Below are positions 52,380 through 62,760 of a stretch of 64,000 nt of DNA, in pieces; the stretch's first letter is position 1; every line of letters begins with the position of its first letter. The notes beneath the pieces are model-generated. The model had not been told where the DNA came from. It saw only the letters and a program-made list of their open reading frames with translations, and ran no database searches. Position numbers and translations under genes: made by a program. Source of the stretch: UBA6398 sp963644855 (GTDB lineage: Bacteria; Bacteroidota; Bacteroidia; Bacteroidales; Bacteroidaceae); contig CAVIQL010000002.1 in assembly GCA_963644855.1 (NCBI GenBank), positions 62,001 through 126,000 of the forward strand, read 5' to 3'.

Positions 52380-54344
52380 TTATTGCTTAATAATCAATCC
52401 CCCGTTGGGCTGCATTGTAACCTTTGCCAATCCCTTGGAATTAACTTTAAGTTTCTGCATCTGCGGTTGCGGCAGTTCACCATTCTTTGCCGGGCTGTCG
52501 TTGTAGTATGTAACCTGTTTGCCGGCAAACATAGGCAGACTAATTTCAAGCTTCATCTCCTTGGCATCGGCATTCAATCCAGCCACATACCATTTATCGC
52601 CTTTTCTGCGCGCCACAATATAATACTTTCCGGGATATCCGTCGATAAAACGCGTTTCGTCCCACGCCACAGGAATTTCGCGCAACATATCAAGCTCAAA
52701 CGCGGGAACTTCGTCAAGATTGTTAGGCATGATACCCACACACTGCACATTAGTCTGCGTGAAATATGCCGCAGCAATCTCCAAAATATCCGAAGTATGG
52801 CGTTTGTGTCGGCTCTTGTTGTCTCTTGAAAGATATTTATTGAGTAGTGTGCCTCCGTAATCCATCGAAGCCACAGCGTTGCGCGTGAAAGCAAAAACCG
52901 AAAGCTCCTGCGCCTCGCTTGTAGCGCTCTCGTCGGTGAAATAAACGTTTTCGGACGCTCTCACACCCTCCGACGCAACAAAATTGGGGTACATTCGCTC
53001 CCAACCACGCGGCAATGTGCAACCATGAAAGATTACAAAAATCCCGAAATCGTTTGCATCGGCAAGAATATCCTCGTAAAGTTGCATGGTTTCCTGTTTG
53101 TCGCCACCAAAAAAGTCAACCTTTATTCCAGCAACGCCTATATCTTTGAGCCATTTCATTTCTTTGCGGCGCGCAAGCGTAGTGTTCATAAGATTTCGCG
53201 GTGTCTGCGGCGCATCATTCCAATGTCCGTTGGAATTATACCACAAAATCAATCTCACACCCTTTTCCTGAGCGTATTTACTCAGTTCTGCCATACGTTT
53301 GCGCCCAATCTTGGCATCGTCGTCCCAATTTGCATCAATCAAACTATACTCATAGCCCATTTTTGAAGCCAGATCAACAAACGCTTTCTGGTCGGCATAA
53401 TTAATAGATTCGTCCTGCCACAAAATCCAACTCCACACATATCGTCCAGGCTTGTATTCCTGCGAAGCATCATACTTGGGTTTCACCACATCAAAAGGAA
53501 TCGTGGTTTCAACAATGGGTTTCAACGAACTGCCAACCGTAATTGTGCGCCACGGAGTGCTTCCCGGGAGCGCGAATGCCCCACATGCCGAGCCCAATCC
53601 ACTGTTTTGGTTTGCCGAAGGATACTTAACGGTATAACCTTTTGCCGCATCGTATTCCGAAAGTTGGCACCCCGGATAATTTCCATCGGTTCCCGTTTCG
53701 CTCAAAAGCACCCAACCGTCATCGCCCACGCGGAACAATGCGGGGAATGTGAAGCCTTCGCCATATTCCGACTTGGTATTGAGCGGAGCATCTAAGGAAT
53801 ATTTTTCCTCGTATGCCGGATGCGTTCTGCACCAACCCGACGACGGAGCACTTTGTGGCGCTATGAAAGCTGTGGAATGCGTTGGAAGGTTGAACGATGT
53901 GGCTTCTTCGTCAACGCGAATGCTATACCAGCCGCCCAAGATAGGCAACGAATAACGAAACGCTACGTTGTTGTCAGAAACATTTATGGTTATCGTGATT
54001 TTTTGCTTCTGTGCATTTTCAAAATCAAGGCACACTTGATTGGCAACATAGTGTGCCGTTGTGGTTTTGGTGCGAGTCATTGAATAGGTCTCGTCTATTT
54101 TGTTTGCCACAACGGTTGTTAGCGTAAGGTTGTCCGAGAAATTTCCCGCGTTGGTGTTTATTCCGAGGCGGGAGTTGCGCAAAAAACATTTGCCGTCGTA
54201 TGTTACCGAATAGTTTGCCGTTCCGCCGTTGTCGTTAACCTCCACCAGGAGTTTTTTGTCGGGCGAAGGAATTGTTAAGTCCCTTGCTGTTGCCGCGATG
54301 TTTGAAGCAAGCAGTAAGAATGCTGAGATGATTGCAATTTTCAT
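52380..54344 (-). CDS. GH97 glycosidase, retaining alpha-galactosidase-like
   Basis: Secreted enzyme of 654 aa with a signal peptide of about 21 residues. An N-terminal GH97 beta-sandwich (about 25-280), a TIM barrel (about 285-560) and a C-terminal beta domain are seen. Asp410 in GIKVDFFGGDKQ sits where retaining GH97 members have their nucleophile, whereas inverting SusB-type enzymes use Glu; so retaining, alpha-galactosidase-type activity is inferred. It starts 31 bp after the tamA stop and may share that transcript. The start at 54344 (MKIAIISA) is preferred to an earlier in-frame Met. Confidence 0.87.
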   Translation of the reverse strand: MKIAIISAFLLLASNIAATARDLTIPSPDKKLLVEVNDNGGTANYSVTYDGKCFLRNSRLGINTNAGNFSDNLTLTTVVANKIDETYSMTRTKTTTAHYVANQVCLDFENAQKQKITITINVSDNNVAFRYSLPILGGWYSIRVDEEATSFNLPTHSTAFIAPQSAPSSGWCRTHPAYEEKYSLDAPLNTKSEYGEGFTFPALFRVGDDGWVLLSETGTDGNYPGCQLSEYDAAKGYTVKYPSANQNSGLGSACGAFALPGSTPWRTITVGSSLKPIVETTIPFDVVKPKYDASQEYKPGRYVWSWILWQDESINYADQKAFVDLASKMGYEYSLIDANWDDDAKIGRKRMAELSKYAQEKGVRLILWYNSNGHWNDAPQTPRNLMNTTLARRKEMKWLKDIGVAGIKVDFFGGDKQETMQLYEDILADANDFGIFVIFHGCTLPRGWERMYPNFVASEGVRASENVYFTDESATSEAQELSVFAFTRNAVASMDYGGTLLNKYLSRDNKSRHKRHTSDILEIAAAYFTQTNVQCVGIMPNNLDEVPAFELDMLREIPVAWDETRFIDGYPGKYYIVARRKGDKWYVAGLNADAKEMKLEISLPMFAGKQVTYYNDSPAKNGELPQPQMQKLKVNSKGLAKVTMQPNGGLIIKQ

Positions 54345-54375
54345 ACGTATATATTTTTTAGAATTAGTTCCTGTA

Positions 54376-56904
54376 TCAAAACGGATAGCCAATGGCGAAA
54401 TTAAGCGAGAGTCCATCGGCAAACTTCTCTATATTGTAATAACCTTTCCGCGAAGTTTCATAAGGAGCATGGAGAGCAACGCCGAGATCAAGGCGCAAAA
54501 CCAAAAATTCCATGTCGTAGCGCAAACCGGCTCCCGTTCCGAGCGCGAGAGATTTGAGAAAATCCGAACCATTAAGCCTACCCTCCGGACGTTTCTCGTC
54601 TTTGCGCATAAGCCAAATGTTTCCGGCGTCAAGAAAAGCGGCCCCGTAGAGCGAACCAAAGAGTTTGAAACGAAGTTCGGCGTTTGCCTCGAGTTTTATA
54701 TCGCCTGTCTGATCGATGTAGGAGTATTTTGATTCGTCGGAATGAAATCTTCCCGGTCCGATGGAGCGTACCGTAAATGCGCGAATGGAGTTTGCGCCGC
54801 CCGAGCTGAATTGTTCGCTATAAGGAGCCACTGTGCTATTGCCGTAGGAGTATATCACTCCGGCGAAAAGCCTTGTGGCGAATTTGAAAGTCGGATTTAT
54901 TGTAAATGTTTTGTGCACTTCGGTTGTGAGTTTCAGGAATTGGGCAAACGGATTACCCATTAGGCTTTTGTTTTGCTCGTTGAATTTTCTGCCGCTAAGG
55001 GCATAGATTCCCGACACCAGGTTGCCCGACTCTTTTATAGTGGTCTGCCACCAAATGGGATTGGTAGCTTTGCGCGTGGAACTGTAAGTAAAACTATAGC
55101 TCACGGCGGGGATAAATTGGTTTCGCATACTGACGAAAAGTGCCGGGTTGGCATTCATAACAGAGTCGAAGCTCGCCGATTTCTTGAAGATGCGGTTGTA
55201 ATCGAGCGAGAAAATCGAGAGCGCATGAGTAACATGGCGCGAAGGACGCCAGTTATAGGTCATATCGAGTCCCCACTTCACCATATTGAAATAGCCCGAG
55301 CGATTTAGCCAGTCGCTACTGAGTGTAAACTTTGTTGATGAGGGGAAAAACATCTTGCTATTGTCTATCCACGGCATGAACAGTGTGGGGAATTCAACGC
55401 TCAGCGAGTTGCCAAGTTCGTATGAATTCAAAAGGTCGTTTCTTTTGCGATGACTGTTTTGGGTTTCCCATTCATAGGAGCCGTATATTCGGAAACTCAA
55501 TCGCTCACCTGCGCGAAACGCATTGCGCTTTGCGATTTCAAACGATGCTCCGGGACCTACCAAATCGTTGCTTTTGGCGGTTACATTCATATTGAATTCC
55601 GTTTCGTAGGGCTTGTCGAGCTGTGCAAACAGGTAAACGTCGAGAGTATCACAGTTGTCGGTTGAATCGCGCGGTACATAATTCATGTCTATCGAGCTAA
55701 AAACTTGCAGACTGCTAAGCTTGGACGTTGTGAAACTCTGTTCGAGATAACTATAAGGCCTTCCGCGCCGCGAGAAAACGTTGTGTTTCCAAACTCTGGA
55801 GCGTAGTGGAATGCGGCGTCCGGGATAATAGAAGTCGAAGTCGCCGTTGGTAACATGTTTTACTGCGGTATCGCCATAACTGGTATTGATATAAACGTGT
55901 TTTCGTCCGTAATACCATTTATGTTTTGCCTTTTCGGGAATATTCTTCGCGGGCTGAATGCGCAGTTGCACCTTGCCGGGCACGGCAAATGTGTCGGCTG
56001 TGAAAACGGTATAGTCGGAATTGAAATAATAATAGCCGTTGTTGCGAAAGAGGTCTCGAATGCGCGTTTTTTCCTCGCTTATTTTTGTTGCGCTAAACTG
56101 ATCGCCGCGGTGCAACAAGCGTTTTGGCCATTCTTTTTTGCTATGAATGAGCGAATCGGCAGCCTCGGGATAACCCAGATATGCTATGGAGTCGAAACGG
56201 AACACTTCGCGCGGCGTAACATAATACTTCACTTTTGCCTTGCGGTTGTTGTTGTAGGGCAGAATGTCGTAACCCACCTCGCCATGAAAGTAACCGTAGT
56301 TGTGGAGAGTGTTGGTAGCCACCCGGGCGCGCAGTTGGGGATTTACCATCGAGATGTATTTGGGTTTCTGAGAGAAGTTTTTGAAAATCCATTTGCCAAC
56401 GGCATTTTTTGAATTCACAAAACCGTTGTAGAACCAAAGACCCATGGGCAGAGGATGCCTTAGAGAAGAACTGCCAAAGAGAGACGCGTTTGGAGGATAG
56501 GCAAGCACTCCGTCAACCTCTTCCTGCGCCGTTTCCCATGCCTTGGCGTCGGCGGCACGTTGGGCTTTCTCGGCAGCACGACGCTCTTTGTCGTTCAATG
56601 TGTCGGAGGTATTTGTGAGGTCGAGCAAATCTTTCACCCCCACTCCGTTTTTTGAATTGAGCAAGTCGTCAACCGTGCGCGCGGCATCGGCTATCGACTT
56701 TATCACTCCCGCCGAATCCTTGTCGCTCTTGATAGTTTTTTTCACGCCCTTATAGTCAATCGACTTAATGCCGGTATAGAGTTGTTCGTCCTCGGGAATA
56801 TTCGAAACCGTAGAGCAAGCTGCCAATCCCACAAGCATTATGAGCAAACACCACATGCGTCCGGCGGTTGCCAGCAAGGCATTTTTTGAGCCTTTGTTAA
56901 GCAT
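54376..56904 (-). CDS. TamA-like outer membrane assembly factor (BamA/TamA family)
   Basis: Outer-membrane beta-barrel of the D15/Omp85 family, 842 aa from the chosen start. A lipoprotein signal (LVGLAACS) is followed by POTRA-like segments (about 30-430) and a C-terminal 16-strand barrel; the GANSIRAFTVRSIGPGRFH motif resembles the family's conserved loop. It is next to tamB, as in many bacteria. An in-frame ATG at 57084 overlaps the tamB stop by four bases and would add 60 residues encoded by the phased array. The lipoprotein start at 56904 is preferred, but this is not settled. Confidence 0.83.
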   Translation of the reverse strand: MLNKGSKNALLATAGRMWCLLIMLVGLAACSTVSNIPEDEQLYTGIKSIDYKGVKKTIKSDKDSAGVIKSIADAARTVDDLLNSKNGVGVKDLLDLTNTSDTLNDKERRAAEKAQRAADAKAWETAQEEVDGVLAYPPNASLFGSSSLRHPLPMGLWFYNGFVNSKNAVGKWIFKNFSQKPKYISMVNPQLRARVATNTLHNYGYFHGEVGYDILPYNNNRKAKVKYYVTPREVFRFDSIAYLGYPEAADSLIHSKKEWPKRLLHRGDQFSATKISEEKTRIRDLFRNNGYYYFNSDYTVFTADTFAVPGKVQLRIQPAKNIPEKAKHKWYYGRKHVYINTSYGDTAVKHVTNGDFDFYYPGRRIPLRSRVWKHNVFSRRGRPYSYLEQSFTTSKLSSLQVFSSIDMNYVPRDSTDNCDTLDVYLFAQLDKPYETEFNMNVTAKSNDLVGPGASFEIAKRNAFRAGERLSFRIYGSYEWETQNSHRKRNDLLNSYELGNSLSVEFPTLFMPWIDNSKMFFPSSTKFTLSSDWLNRSGYFNMVKWGLDMTYNWRPSRHVTHALSIFSLDYNRIFKKSASFDSVMNANPALFVSMRNQFIPAVSYSFTYSSTRKATNPIWWQTTIKESGNLVSGIYALSGRKFNEQNKSLMGNPFAQFLKLTTEVHKTFTINPTFKFATRLFAGVIYSYGNSTVAPYSEQFSSGGANSIRAFTVRSIGPGRFHSDESKYSYIDQTGDIKLEANAELRFKLFGSLYGAAFLDAGNIWLMRKDEKRPEGRLNGSDFLKSLALGTGAGLRYDMEFLVLRLDLGVALHAPYETSRKGYYNIEKFADGLSLNFAIGYPF

Positions 56905-56914
56905 CTGATTTTCA

Positions 56915-57019
56915 GTATACGTTTTACCCCAAAAACAATAACCGATATTTTTCAAACAATAACCGATATTTTTTAAAAAAGGTCGGACATTGTTTTTACA
57001 AAGTCGCATATTGTTTTTA
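56915..57019. repeat. Phased 21-bp repeat array (locus 15) between tamB and tamA
   Basis: Five blocks: ATAACCGATATT at 56936 and 56957, GGTCGGACATT at 56978, and two diverged blocks, all in phase. The tamB stop codon lies 60 bases to the right. Read in the tamA frame, it is open and encodes units of the type KNIGYCL, so it may be the leader or the N-terminus of tamA depending on the start used. Confidence 0.82.
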
Positions 57020-57080
57020 CAGCCAAGTTTCACGCCTCCGCAAAATGCGGAAACCATATATATTATATGCCAGTATTTTT

Positions 57081-60000
57081 TCATTTTGTGCTGTCTGTAC
57101 TGTCAGCCTTGCCGCTATTTTCGCGCTTTGTTTCGGCAGCGGGCTGCTGTTTCTCACTCTTTTTCTTTTTACTCTTCTTTGAACTCTTTTCGGTGGAACT
57201 GCTTTTCCAGAACGTGAAGACTTCTCCGAATTTCTCAACCTTGCGTCGCAACACAAGACCGGCACCCGCCTCGATCATCTGACCCTCGAGCGGATCTTGC
57301 GAGTTGTGGTCGTAGAACAAACGCACATAGCGCTTCGCACTATTGTCAATGCGATATTCCACCGACACATTGTCGATAAAACTACTTGCATCGTTGCGCG
57401 CATCCTCACCCGTCGACACATGTCCGCCTATCACAATGTTCACTCTATTGCCCCAAAATTTCTTGGCAAAGCGAAACGAATAGTCGGTGTTTGACATTCC
57501 AGTAGACGAAGTGCCGTCTTCCACGCTCACGCTCAAATCAACCGACTTCAAAGCCTTGCCCGCAATCTGCTGCACCTGGTTTTGCAAAAACGCATTGAGC
57601 GCATTGCTCGTCTTCAATCCGTTCGACGCATTGCTTTCCTCGAGATAAAGCCCCGTAGCAAGCATCGAAATCGCAAGTTTGTTCTTCTGTTCTGCCGACA
57701 TCGAGGCAAGCTGGTTTTGAATAGTCTGATCATCGGGCGCTTCTATGGTAAACTCAAGCCCCATTCGGTTGAGCGGCTGCGTAAGCTTCAAACCCACCTC
57801 GAAATTCACCGAACGCGGATTATTCTCGTCGTTCACCGAAGCCTTAACCTTCTCCTTTGCCGCAATATTAAGAGTAGGATTCATCGGCTCACCGGTAAAC
57901 TCTATGTAACTTCCCTCTGTAAGATAAAAAGTGCGAAGCGGAATCACCGGCAAAGCATACTTCATTTCGCCATTGTTGATAGTATAACGCCCGGTAAGAT
58001 ACATCTCGCCCGTAGGCATATACTTAAACGTCATGTTTCCGCCACCCTCTACATCAATATAGCTCTGATTGTCGTCATTAATGTCGCAATGCAAATGGGC
58101 AGCGTCATTAATATTCACGTTCAAAAGCATCGTTACACCCATAGCCTCCTCTTTTTGCGGCGCCACGGTTGCTGTATCGCTGAAATCCACAAATGACACA
58201 AGCGAATTCAAATCATTTTCCGCCGACAACGGACTATCTTTCAAAACATACGAAACATCTGTCTTTGGCAAGACATTAAGATTGCCGTAAACAAAAAGTT
58301 TGGCAAGCGTTCCCTGTATAGTTACATCTATATCGGAATATACACTACCGTAAACCTCCGACTTGGCAGTTTGTTTCGCATCAATAATACGGAAATTCTT
58401 ACCCTGCACCTTCACCGCCATATTTACGTTGTCGAAATCACTGAAATCAACATTTCCATCAACCACAAGCGGATTATTGTTTGAAGAATAGAAATTAAGA
58501 GTATCAAAATGAAGCACACTATTGTCAACACGCGCCGAATCATTACCAATACGCATGTTGAAACCATAGATGTCCGAATAAACCCTCACGGAATCAAGCA
58601 ACATCTTACCGTTAAGCATCGGTTTGGCAACAGTTCCCGTAAGATCGAGATCGCCACCCAAATATCCGCCAAGGCTTAACGTTTCTCCGGTAAACGCATT
58701 AAGCATATCGGCAGGGAACTCTTTGAGTTGAAGACACGCAACAAGCGAATCTGTTTTGCCATGATATGTTCCGTCTATATTAGCAATTTCTTCGTTTCCC
58801 CTAGTTACCGACGTATTTATGAAATGGTCTTCTGTTTGCAACATAGGAAAGTAAGTTCCCACCAAACCAATGTCTCCAAGCGGAGCACCCTCGTATTTCA
58901 TATCCTTTACATTGATATCATAAGCGGCGGTAAGCTTTTCATCTTCTTTCATAACGTGTAAATCGCCCGACATAAAGCCCGAAATCAAAGGCATAAACGG
59001 TATCGAAGAACTCAACTCCTGCAAATTTACTTTGTTAACGCTCACCGTTATGTCGCTAATGCTATCTGTACGGTCGCCATAAACTTTCAATCCCGTGCCA
59101 TCGTCTCCCAACAAATCGATATCCGAGAGAATTGTATTGTCATCAAGCAGCGTAAAATAATTATCCTTGTTTACTTTAAATTTACGGTATGCAATTACAG
59201 GGTTTTCCGGATATAAATGTACCGTTGTCCCGCTATCAGTAAGCAAAGCACGCAGTCCGAGGTTCATTCCCTCGCGTCCTTTTTTGTCTTTATACACAAG
59301 TTCTACCCCAGCTCCGTCGTTAAGCAAATAACCATTGAGATTAGCGGTAAAGATATAGGGATTATGTTTCGTGGAATTGTGTACAAATCCTTTGAAACGC
59401 AATCCTGTGGTGTCTTGATAAAGCGAAATATTTACGGTATCGAGCAAAAGCGAACCGGTATTAAGACTATGAATGTATCCTGTGCCGTCTATTCCTTTTT
59501 GTGGCGAAGATTGGAGATTTAGGAACAGTTGCGTAAACGAATATCCCTGACGAAATCGCAACAGATTGCTTAACGGGTTATCTTTTCCTGCGTCTATCAT
59601 CAGATTAAGTTCGGGAAGTTGTTGACGTAATGCTTCCTGGTCGAGTTGATTTGCCTTTATTTGTTTTTCGAGCATGGCAATAAAGCGCGACGCTTGCGAA
59701 GAAATTCGGTCGATATTGTTTTTGCTGTGTGCAATAAGGTTCAAATCGCCGGCAGATACTTTTGCAAACAGAGAGTCGCGGTGATTGTCGAGTTTTACGA
59801 GCAAATCTTTTGCGCGATAAGACTTTGCACTGTCAACGTGAAACATTATGCTGTCTACCTTAGCGTCTATTCCGTAAACGCTTAGCTTGCTGTTAGCATA
59901 GAAACTTGCTTTTGAGCGTGTAGAAAGCTTCAAAGGTTTTGCGCTGCCCGTTAGTTTTTGAATGTCAAGGCTTGCGAGTATTGCGTTTAGGTTTCCTTTC

Positions 60001-61745
60001 ACGAAAGTTTTGGTAAACTGTGCGTCAATCCGACCTTTTCCTTGCAGGGTGTTGTTTCCCGCGTTGAAATCCACCGTTCCCGCTCCGCCGCGAAGCGATG
60101 CCGTGATTTTGGTATTGCTCAAATCGTAGTTCGCAACGCCAAAATTCACAAAATTTGCCTTTGCCGCCATTTGCATGTTCTTTCCAAACGGGTCGAAACC
60201 GTGTCCCGCGGCAGAGATTTGCGATGTGAGATTGTGCAGACCGCTTCCCTCTATGATTTTGCCCAATTGCAGTTGTTTTGTAGAGATTTTCGCGGAATAT
60301 GCAAGGCGTTTGGCATCAAACCAGCCGTTTATGTTTGCGTTGCCCTGCCCCATCGAAAGTTTGGAGTTTGTTTCGTAGCGGTCGCCATAGAATTTCAGCA
60401 AACCATAAGCCGATGTGCCGTAAGGGATATTAATTCCGCTTTTTGCGTCAAGCCCCAGGGCTTCTTTCAGATAGGTTATGTTTTGCGTTTTCAGGGAGTA
60501 GCGCAAATTTCCGCTGCGATTGTTTTCGGTGATATTCTTCAAGCGTCCGTCCACACGCAGTTGCATTGTTCCCGGCACGCTCACTTTTCCGTCTTCAATG
60601 CGCAAGTTTCCTTTTTCGCCGCTCAGTGTGGCAACGATGCCTATTGTTTTTTGGGGCAATAGCTTTTCCACGTCTTTGTCAAGCCCTCCTGGAACAACCG
60701 ATGTTATATCTCGTTTGTCAACATTGCCGCTTACTCTCATTTTTATGCCTCCCTCGCCCCCGGCTTTCAGAGCGTTGAACGAGAATATGCCCGTGGCGTC
60801 GAGAGTGGAATACTTGGTTTTAACCTTAAACCCGCTAAGTTCCACTTTTGACGAGTCAACATACAAACCACCACTTATTCCGTTTACCGCCAGTCCGCAT
60901 TTTTCTTCCACACCAAGGTTTCTAATTCGCGCCCTCACGGTTCCCGCGGAATAACAAAGGCTGTCGATATCGGTATTGAAGTTTTTCACGGCAATATGAT
61001 TGGGATCAAGTTTTTTGACATAGGCTTCATAGGGAATGTCATAGGTTGCGCTTGTGTTTCTAACGCCTATGTGCCCCACGTTGTATATACTTTTTTCCAA
61101 ATCGAGGTATCCTTTTTCCACCCCTATGCGTCCCACATTGGCTGATATGCGCATAGAGTCGCCGGGAAAGCGTATCTTGACCGCCGAATTGCTTATACTA
61201 AATTTCTTTATGCCTATTCTCCAAACTGTGGGTTGCTTTGGTGTGGTGTCTTCCTGGGCAGTGTCGCTAAGCAATACGGTTACGTTTGAATTGTCGAGGC
61301 TTCCGCCGTCGATGTTTACGAGTGAGTTTTTCAAATCTATGCCGTGGCTTTTTACTTTCAACGCTCCCACTCGCCCTTTTATCTGCGTATCGCTTATAAA
61401 GTCTACGGTATTTATTTTACTGTCATAGATTTCGAGCCCCTCTATGTCCACACGGCTCTTCAACAACGGCAGCAGCGCAACGTTCACTCTCACACTGCGC
61501 GCATCAACCACGGTATCGCCCTTTTGGCTCGCAAAAGTGTTGAGCAGAGCAAGGTCGAGCGGAAAAGCCAACCTCACTCTCTCTACCCTAAGCGTCATTC
61601 CGGTTTTCTGAGATGCGTATTCGGCAACCTTATGAACTGCAAAGTTCTGCACAGGGGGTATATATAGTGCCACTGCAAGCAATAGAAACAATGCTACCAC
61701 CGCACCTATTGCAATGAGAATGACACGTAGAATTTTCTTCACCAT
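57081..61745 (-). CDS. TamB-like translocation and assembly module protein
   Basis: Very large envelope protein of 1554 aa. One N-terminal membrane helix (about 5-25) anchors it; the remainder is the repetitive beta-groove characteristic of TamB/AsmA-like proteins. The C-terminal DUF490/TamB domain ends with a basic and Ser/Lys-rich tail. With TamA it helps build the outer membrane or moves phospholipids, in known systems. The stop overlaps the 57084 ATG by four bases. Confidence 0.88.
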   Translation of the reverse strand: MVKKILRVILIAIGAVVALFLLLAVALYIPPVQNFAVHKVAEYASQKTGMTLRVERVRLAFPLDLALLNTFASQKGDTVVDARSVRVNVALLPLLKSRVDIEGLEIYDSKINTVDFISDTQIKGRVGALKVKSHGIDLKNSLVNIDGGSLDNSNVTVLLSDTAQEDTTPKQPTVWRIGIKKFSISNSAVKIRFPGDSMRISANVGRIGVEKGYLDLEKSIYNVGHIGVRNTSATYDIPYEAYVKKLDPNHIAVKNFNTDIDSLCYSAGTVRARIRNLGVEEKCGLAVNGISGGLYVDSSKVELSGFKVKTKYSTLDATGIFSFNALKAGGEGGIKMRVSGNVDKRDITSVVPGGLDKDVEKLLPQKTIGIVATLSGEKGNLRIEDGKVSVPGTMQLRVDGRLKNITENNRSGNLRYSLKTQNITYLKEALGLDAKSGINIPYGTSAYGLLKFYGDRYETNSKLSMGQGNANINGWFDAKRLAYSAKISTKQLQLGKIIEGSGLHNLTSQISAAGHGFDPFGKNMQMAAKANFVNFGVANYDLSNTKITASLRGGAGTVDFNAGNNTLQGKGRIDAQFTKTFVKGNLNAILASLDIQKLTGSAKPLKLSTRSKASFYANSKLSVYGIDAKVDSIMFHVDSAKSYRAKDLLVKLDNHRDSLFAKVSAGDLNLIAHSKNNIDRISSQASRFIAMLEKQIKANQLDQEALRQQLPELNLMIDAGKDNPLSNLLRFRQGYSFTQLFLNLQSSPQKGIDGTGYIHSLNTGSLLLDTVNISLYQDTTGLRFKGFVHNSTKHNPYIFTANLNGYLLNDGAGVELVYKDKKGREGMNLGLRALLTDSGTTVHLYPENPVIAYRKFKVNKDNYFTLLDDNTILSDIDLLGDDGTGLKVYGDRTDSISDITVSVNKVNLQELSSSIPFMPLISGFMSGDLHVMKEDEKLTAAYDINVKDMKYEGAPLGDIGLVGTYFPMLQTEDHFINTSVTRGNEEIANIDGTYHGKTDSLVACLQLKEFPADMLNAFTGETLSLGGYLGGDLDLTGTVAKPMLNGKMLLDSVRVYSDIYGFNMRIGNDSARVDNSVLHFDTLNFYSSNNNPLVVDGNVDFSDFDNVNMAVKVQGKNFRIIDAKQTAKSEVYGSVYSDIDVTIQGTLAKLFVYGNLNVLPKTDVSYVLKDSPLSAENDLNSLVSFVDFSDTATVAPQKEEAMGVTMLLNVNINDAAHLHCDINDDNQSYIDVEGGGNMTFKYMPTGEMYLTGRYTINNGEMKYALPVIPLRTFYLTEGSYIEFTGEPMNPTLNIAAKEKVKASVNDENNPRSVNFEVGLKLTQPLNRMGLEFTIEAPDDQTIQNQLASMSAEQKNKLAISMLATGLYLEESNASNGLKTSNALNAFLQNQVQQIAGKALKSVDLSVSVEDGTSSTGMSNTDYSFRFAKKFWGNRVNIVIGGHVSTGEDARNDASSFIDNVSVEYRIDNSAKRYVRLFYDHNSQDPLEGQMIEAGAGLVLRRKVEKFGEVFTFWKSSSTEKSSKKSKKKKSEKQQPAAETKRENSGKADSTDSTK

Positions 61746-61863
61746 TTAATATCGGAAATTTGGGTGTAAAAATACGAAAAATAAAAGTCTTGCGCCCTTG
61801 CTTTCCCCACAACTTGCAATCCAAATGCGCAAAGCGTAGGCAGCTGTAGAGACTACATTGAAA

Positions 61864-61968
61864 TTTCACCGCATTTCGCAAAAACAATGTCAGACATTAT
61901 TTAAATAATATCGGACCTTTTTTAAAAAATGTCGGATATTATTTTTACGATGTCGCATCTTGTTTTTC
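61864..61968. repeat. Phased 21-bp repeat array (locus 16)
   Basis: Five blocks between tamB and the lolD terminator: ATTTCGCAAAAA end-block (61864), AATGTCAGACATT (61885), AATATCGGACC (61906), AATGTCGGATATT (61927) and ATGTCGCATCTTG (61948). The rest of the 334-bp gap holds only the terminator. Confidence 0.84.
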
Positions 61969-61992
61969 GGCACGTCAAACTCCATAAAAACA

Positions 61993-62024
61993 CCCCCCAA
62001 TATGGTCTATGCCATATAGGGGGT
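61993..62024 (-). terminator. Terminator after the LolD-like gene
   Basis: Arms CCCCC-ATATGG and CCATAT-GGGGG with six-base loop, then TGTTTTTA on the minus strand. Confidence 0.85.
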
Positions 62025-62079
62025 TAGAGTATCTTTTTCTACTTGTATTGCAACCAGCCAAGCCATCGTTCCGCCGTTG

Positions 62080-62760
62080 TCAAACAGTGGCTTCGCTCAA
62101 TGGCTCGGGCTGCACAATAAGTCCGTCGCGCATATGAATAGTGCGGTCGGTTTGCGCGGCAAGAGCCTCATCGTGGGTTACGATAACAAATGTCTGTCCG
62201 TATCTCTCGCGTAATTGGAAAAACAAACCGTGAAGTTCTTGTTTGTTCTTCGTGTCAAGGCTTCCCGAAGGCTCGTCTGCAAAAATTATATCGGGATTGT
62301 TTATCAGCGCACGGGCTACCGCAACCCTTTGCTGCTCACCTCCCGAAAGTTCAAGCGGCTTATGGTCTTTTCTATCGGCGAGCCCCACAAATTCGAGTAG
62401 CTCGTTGGCACGCGCCTCAGCCTCCTTGCGTCCCGTCTTGGCTATGAAAGCCGGAATAAGTACGTTTTCAATCGCCGTAAACTCGTTGAGCAATTGATGC
62501 TGTTGGAAAACAAATCCAATATTTCGGTTGCGAAAACGCGCAAGTTCCTTCTGCTTCATTTTTCCCGCGTCTTTGCCGCAAAGTTCCACGGTTCCCGAAG
62601 TAGCATGGTCGAGTGTGCCCATGATTTGAAGCAATGTAGTTTTTCCGGCACCGCTCGGTCCCACAATACTTACTATTTCTCCTTTTGCGATATGCAGATC
62701 AATTCCGCGCAATACCTCAAGGTTGCCGAAACTTTTATGTACGTCTTTCAGATTTATCAT
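62080..62760 (-). CDS. ABC transporter ATP-binding protein, LolD-like
   Basis: Cytosolic ATPase of 226 aa. Walker A is GPSGAGKTT (about 34-42), the signature LSGGEQQR, Walker B IIFADEPSGSLD and the switch His VTHD. LolD/FtsE/MacB share this fold; the LolD-like FQQHQLLNEFTA loop and length suggest lipoprotein release with a LolCE partner, which is not in this window. The ATG overlaps the tcdA stop by one base. Confidence 0.83.
   Translation of the reverse strand: MINLKDVHKSFGNLEVLRGIDLHIAKGEIVSIVGPSGAGKTTLLQIMGTLDHATSGTVELCGKDAGKMKQKELARFRNRNIGFVFQQHQLLNEFTAIENVLIPAFIAKTGRKEAEARANELLEFVGLADRKDHKPLELSGGEQQRVAVARALINNPDIIFADEPSGSLDTKNKQELHGLFFQLRERYGQTFVIVTHDEALAAQTDRTIHMRDGLIVQPEPLSEATV

Noticed and set aside
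56904..57084. Secure call of the longer tamA start at 57084
   Set aside because: Supported only by overlap with the tamB stop; the lipoprotein signal begins at 56904 and the extra 60 residues are array-encoded. Recorded as an alternative.
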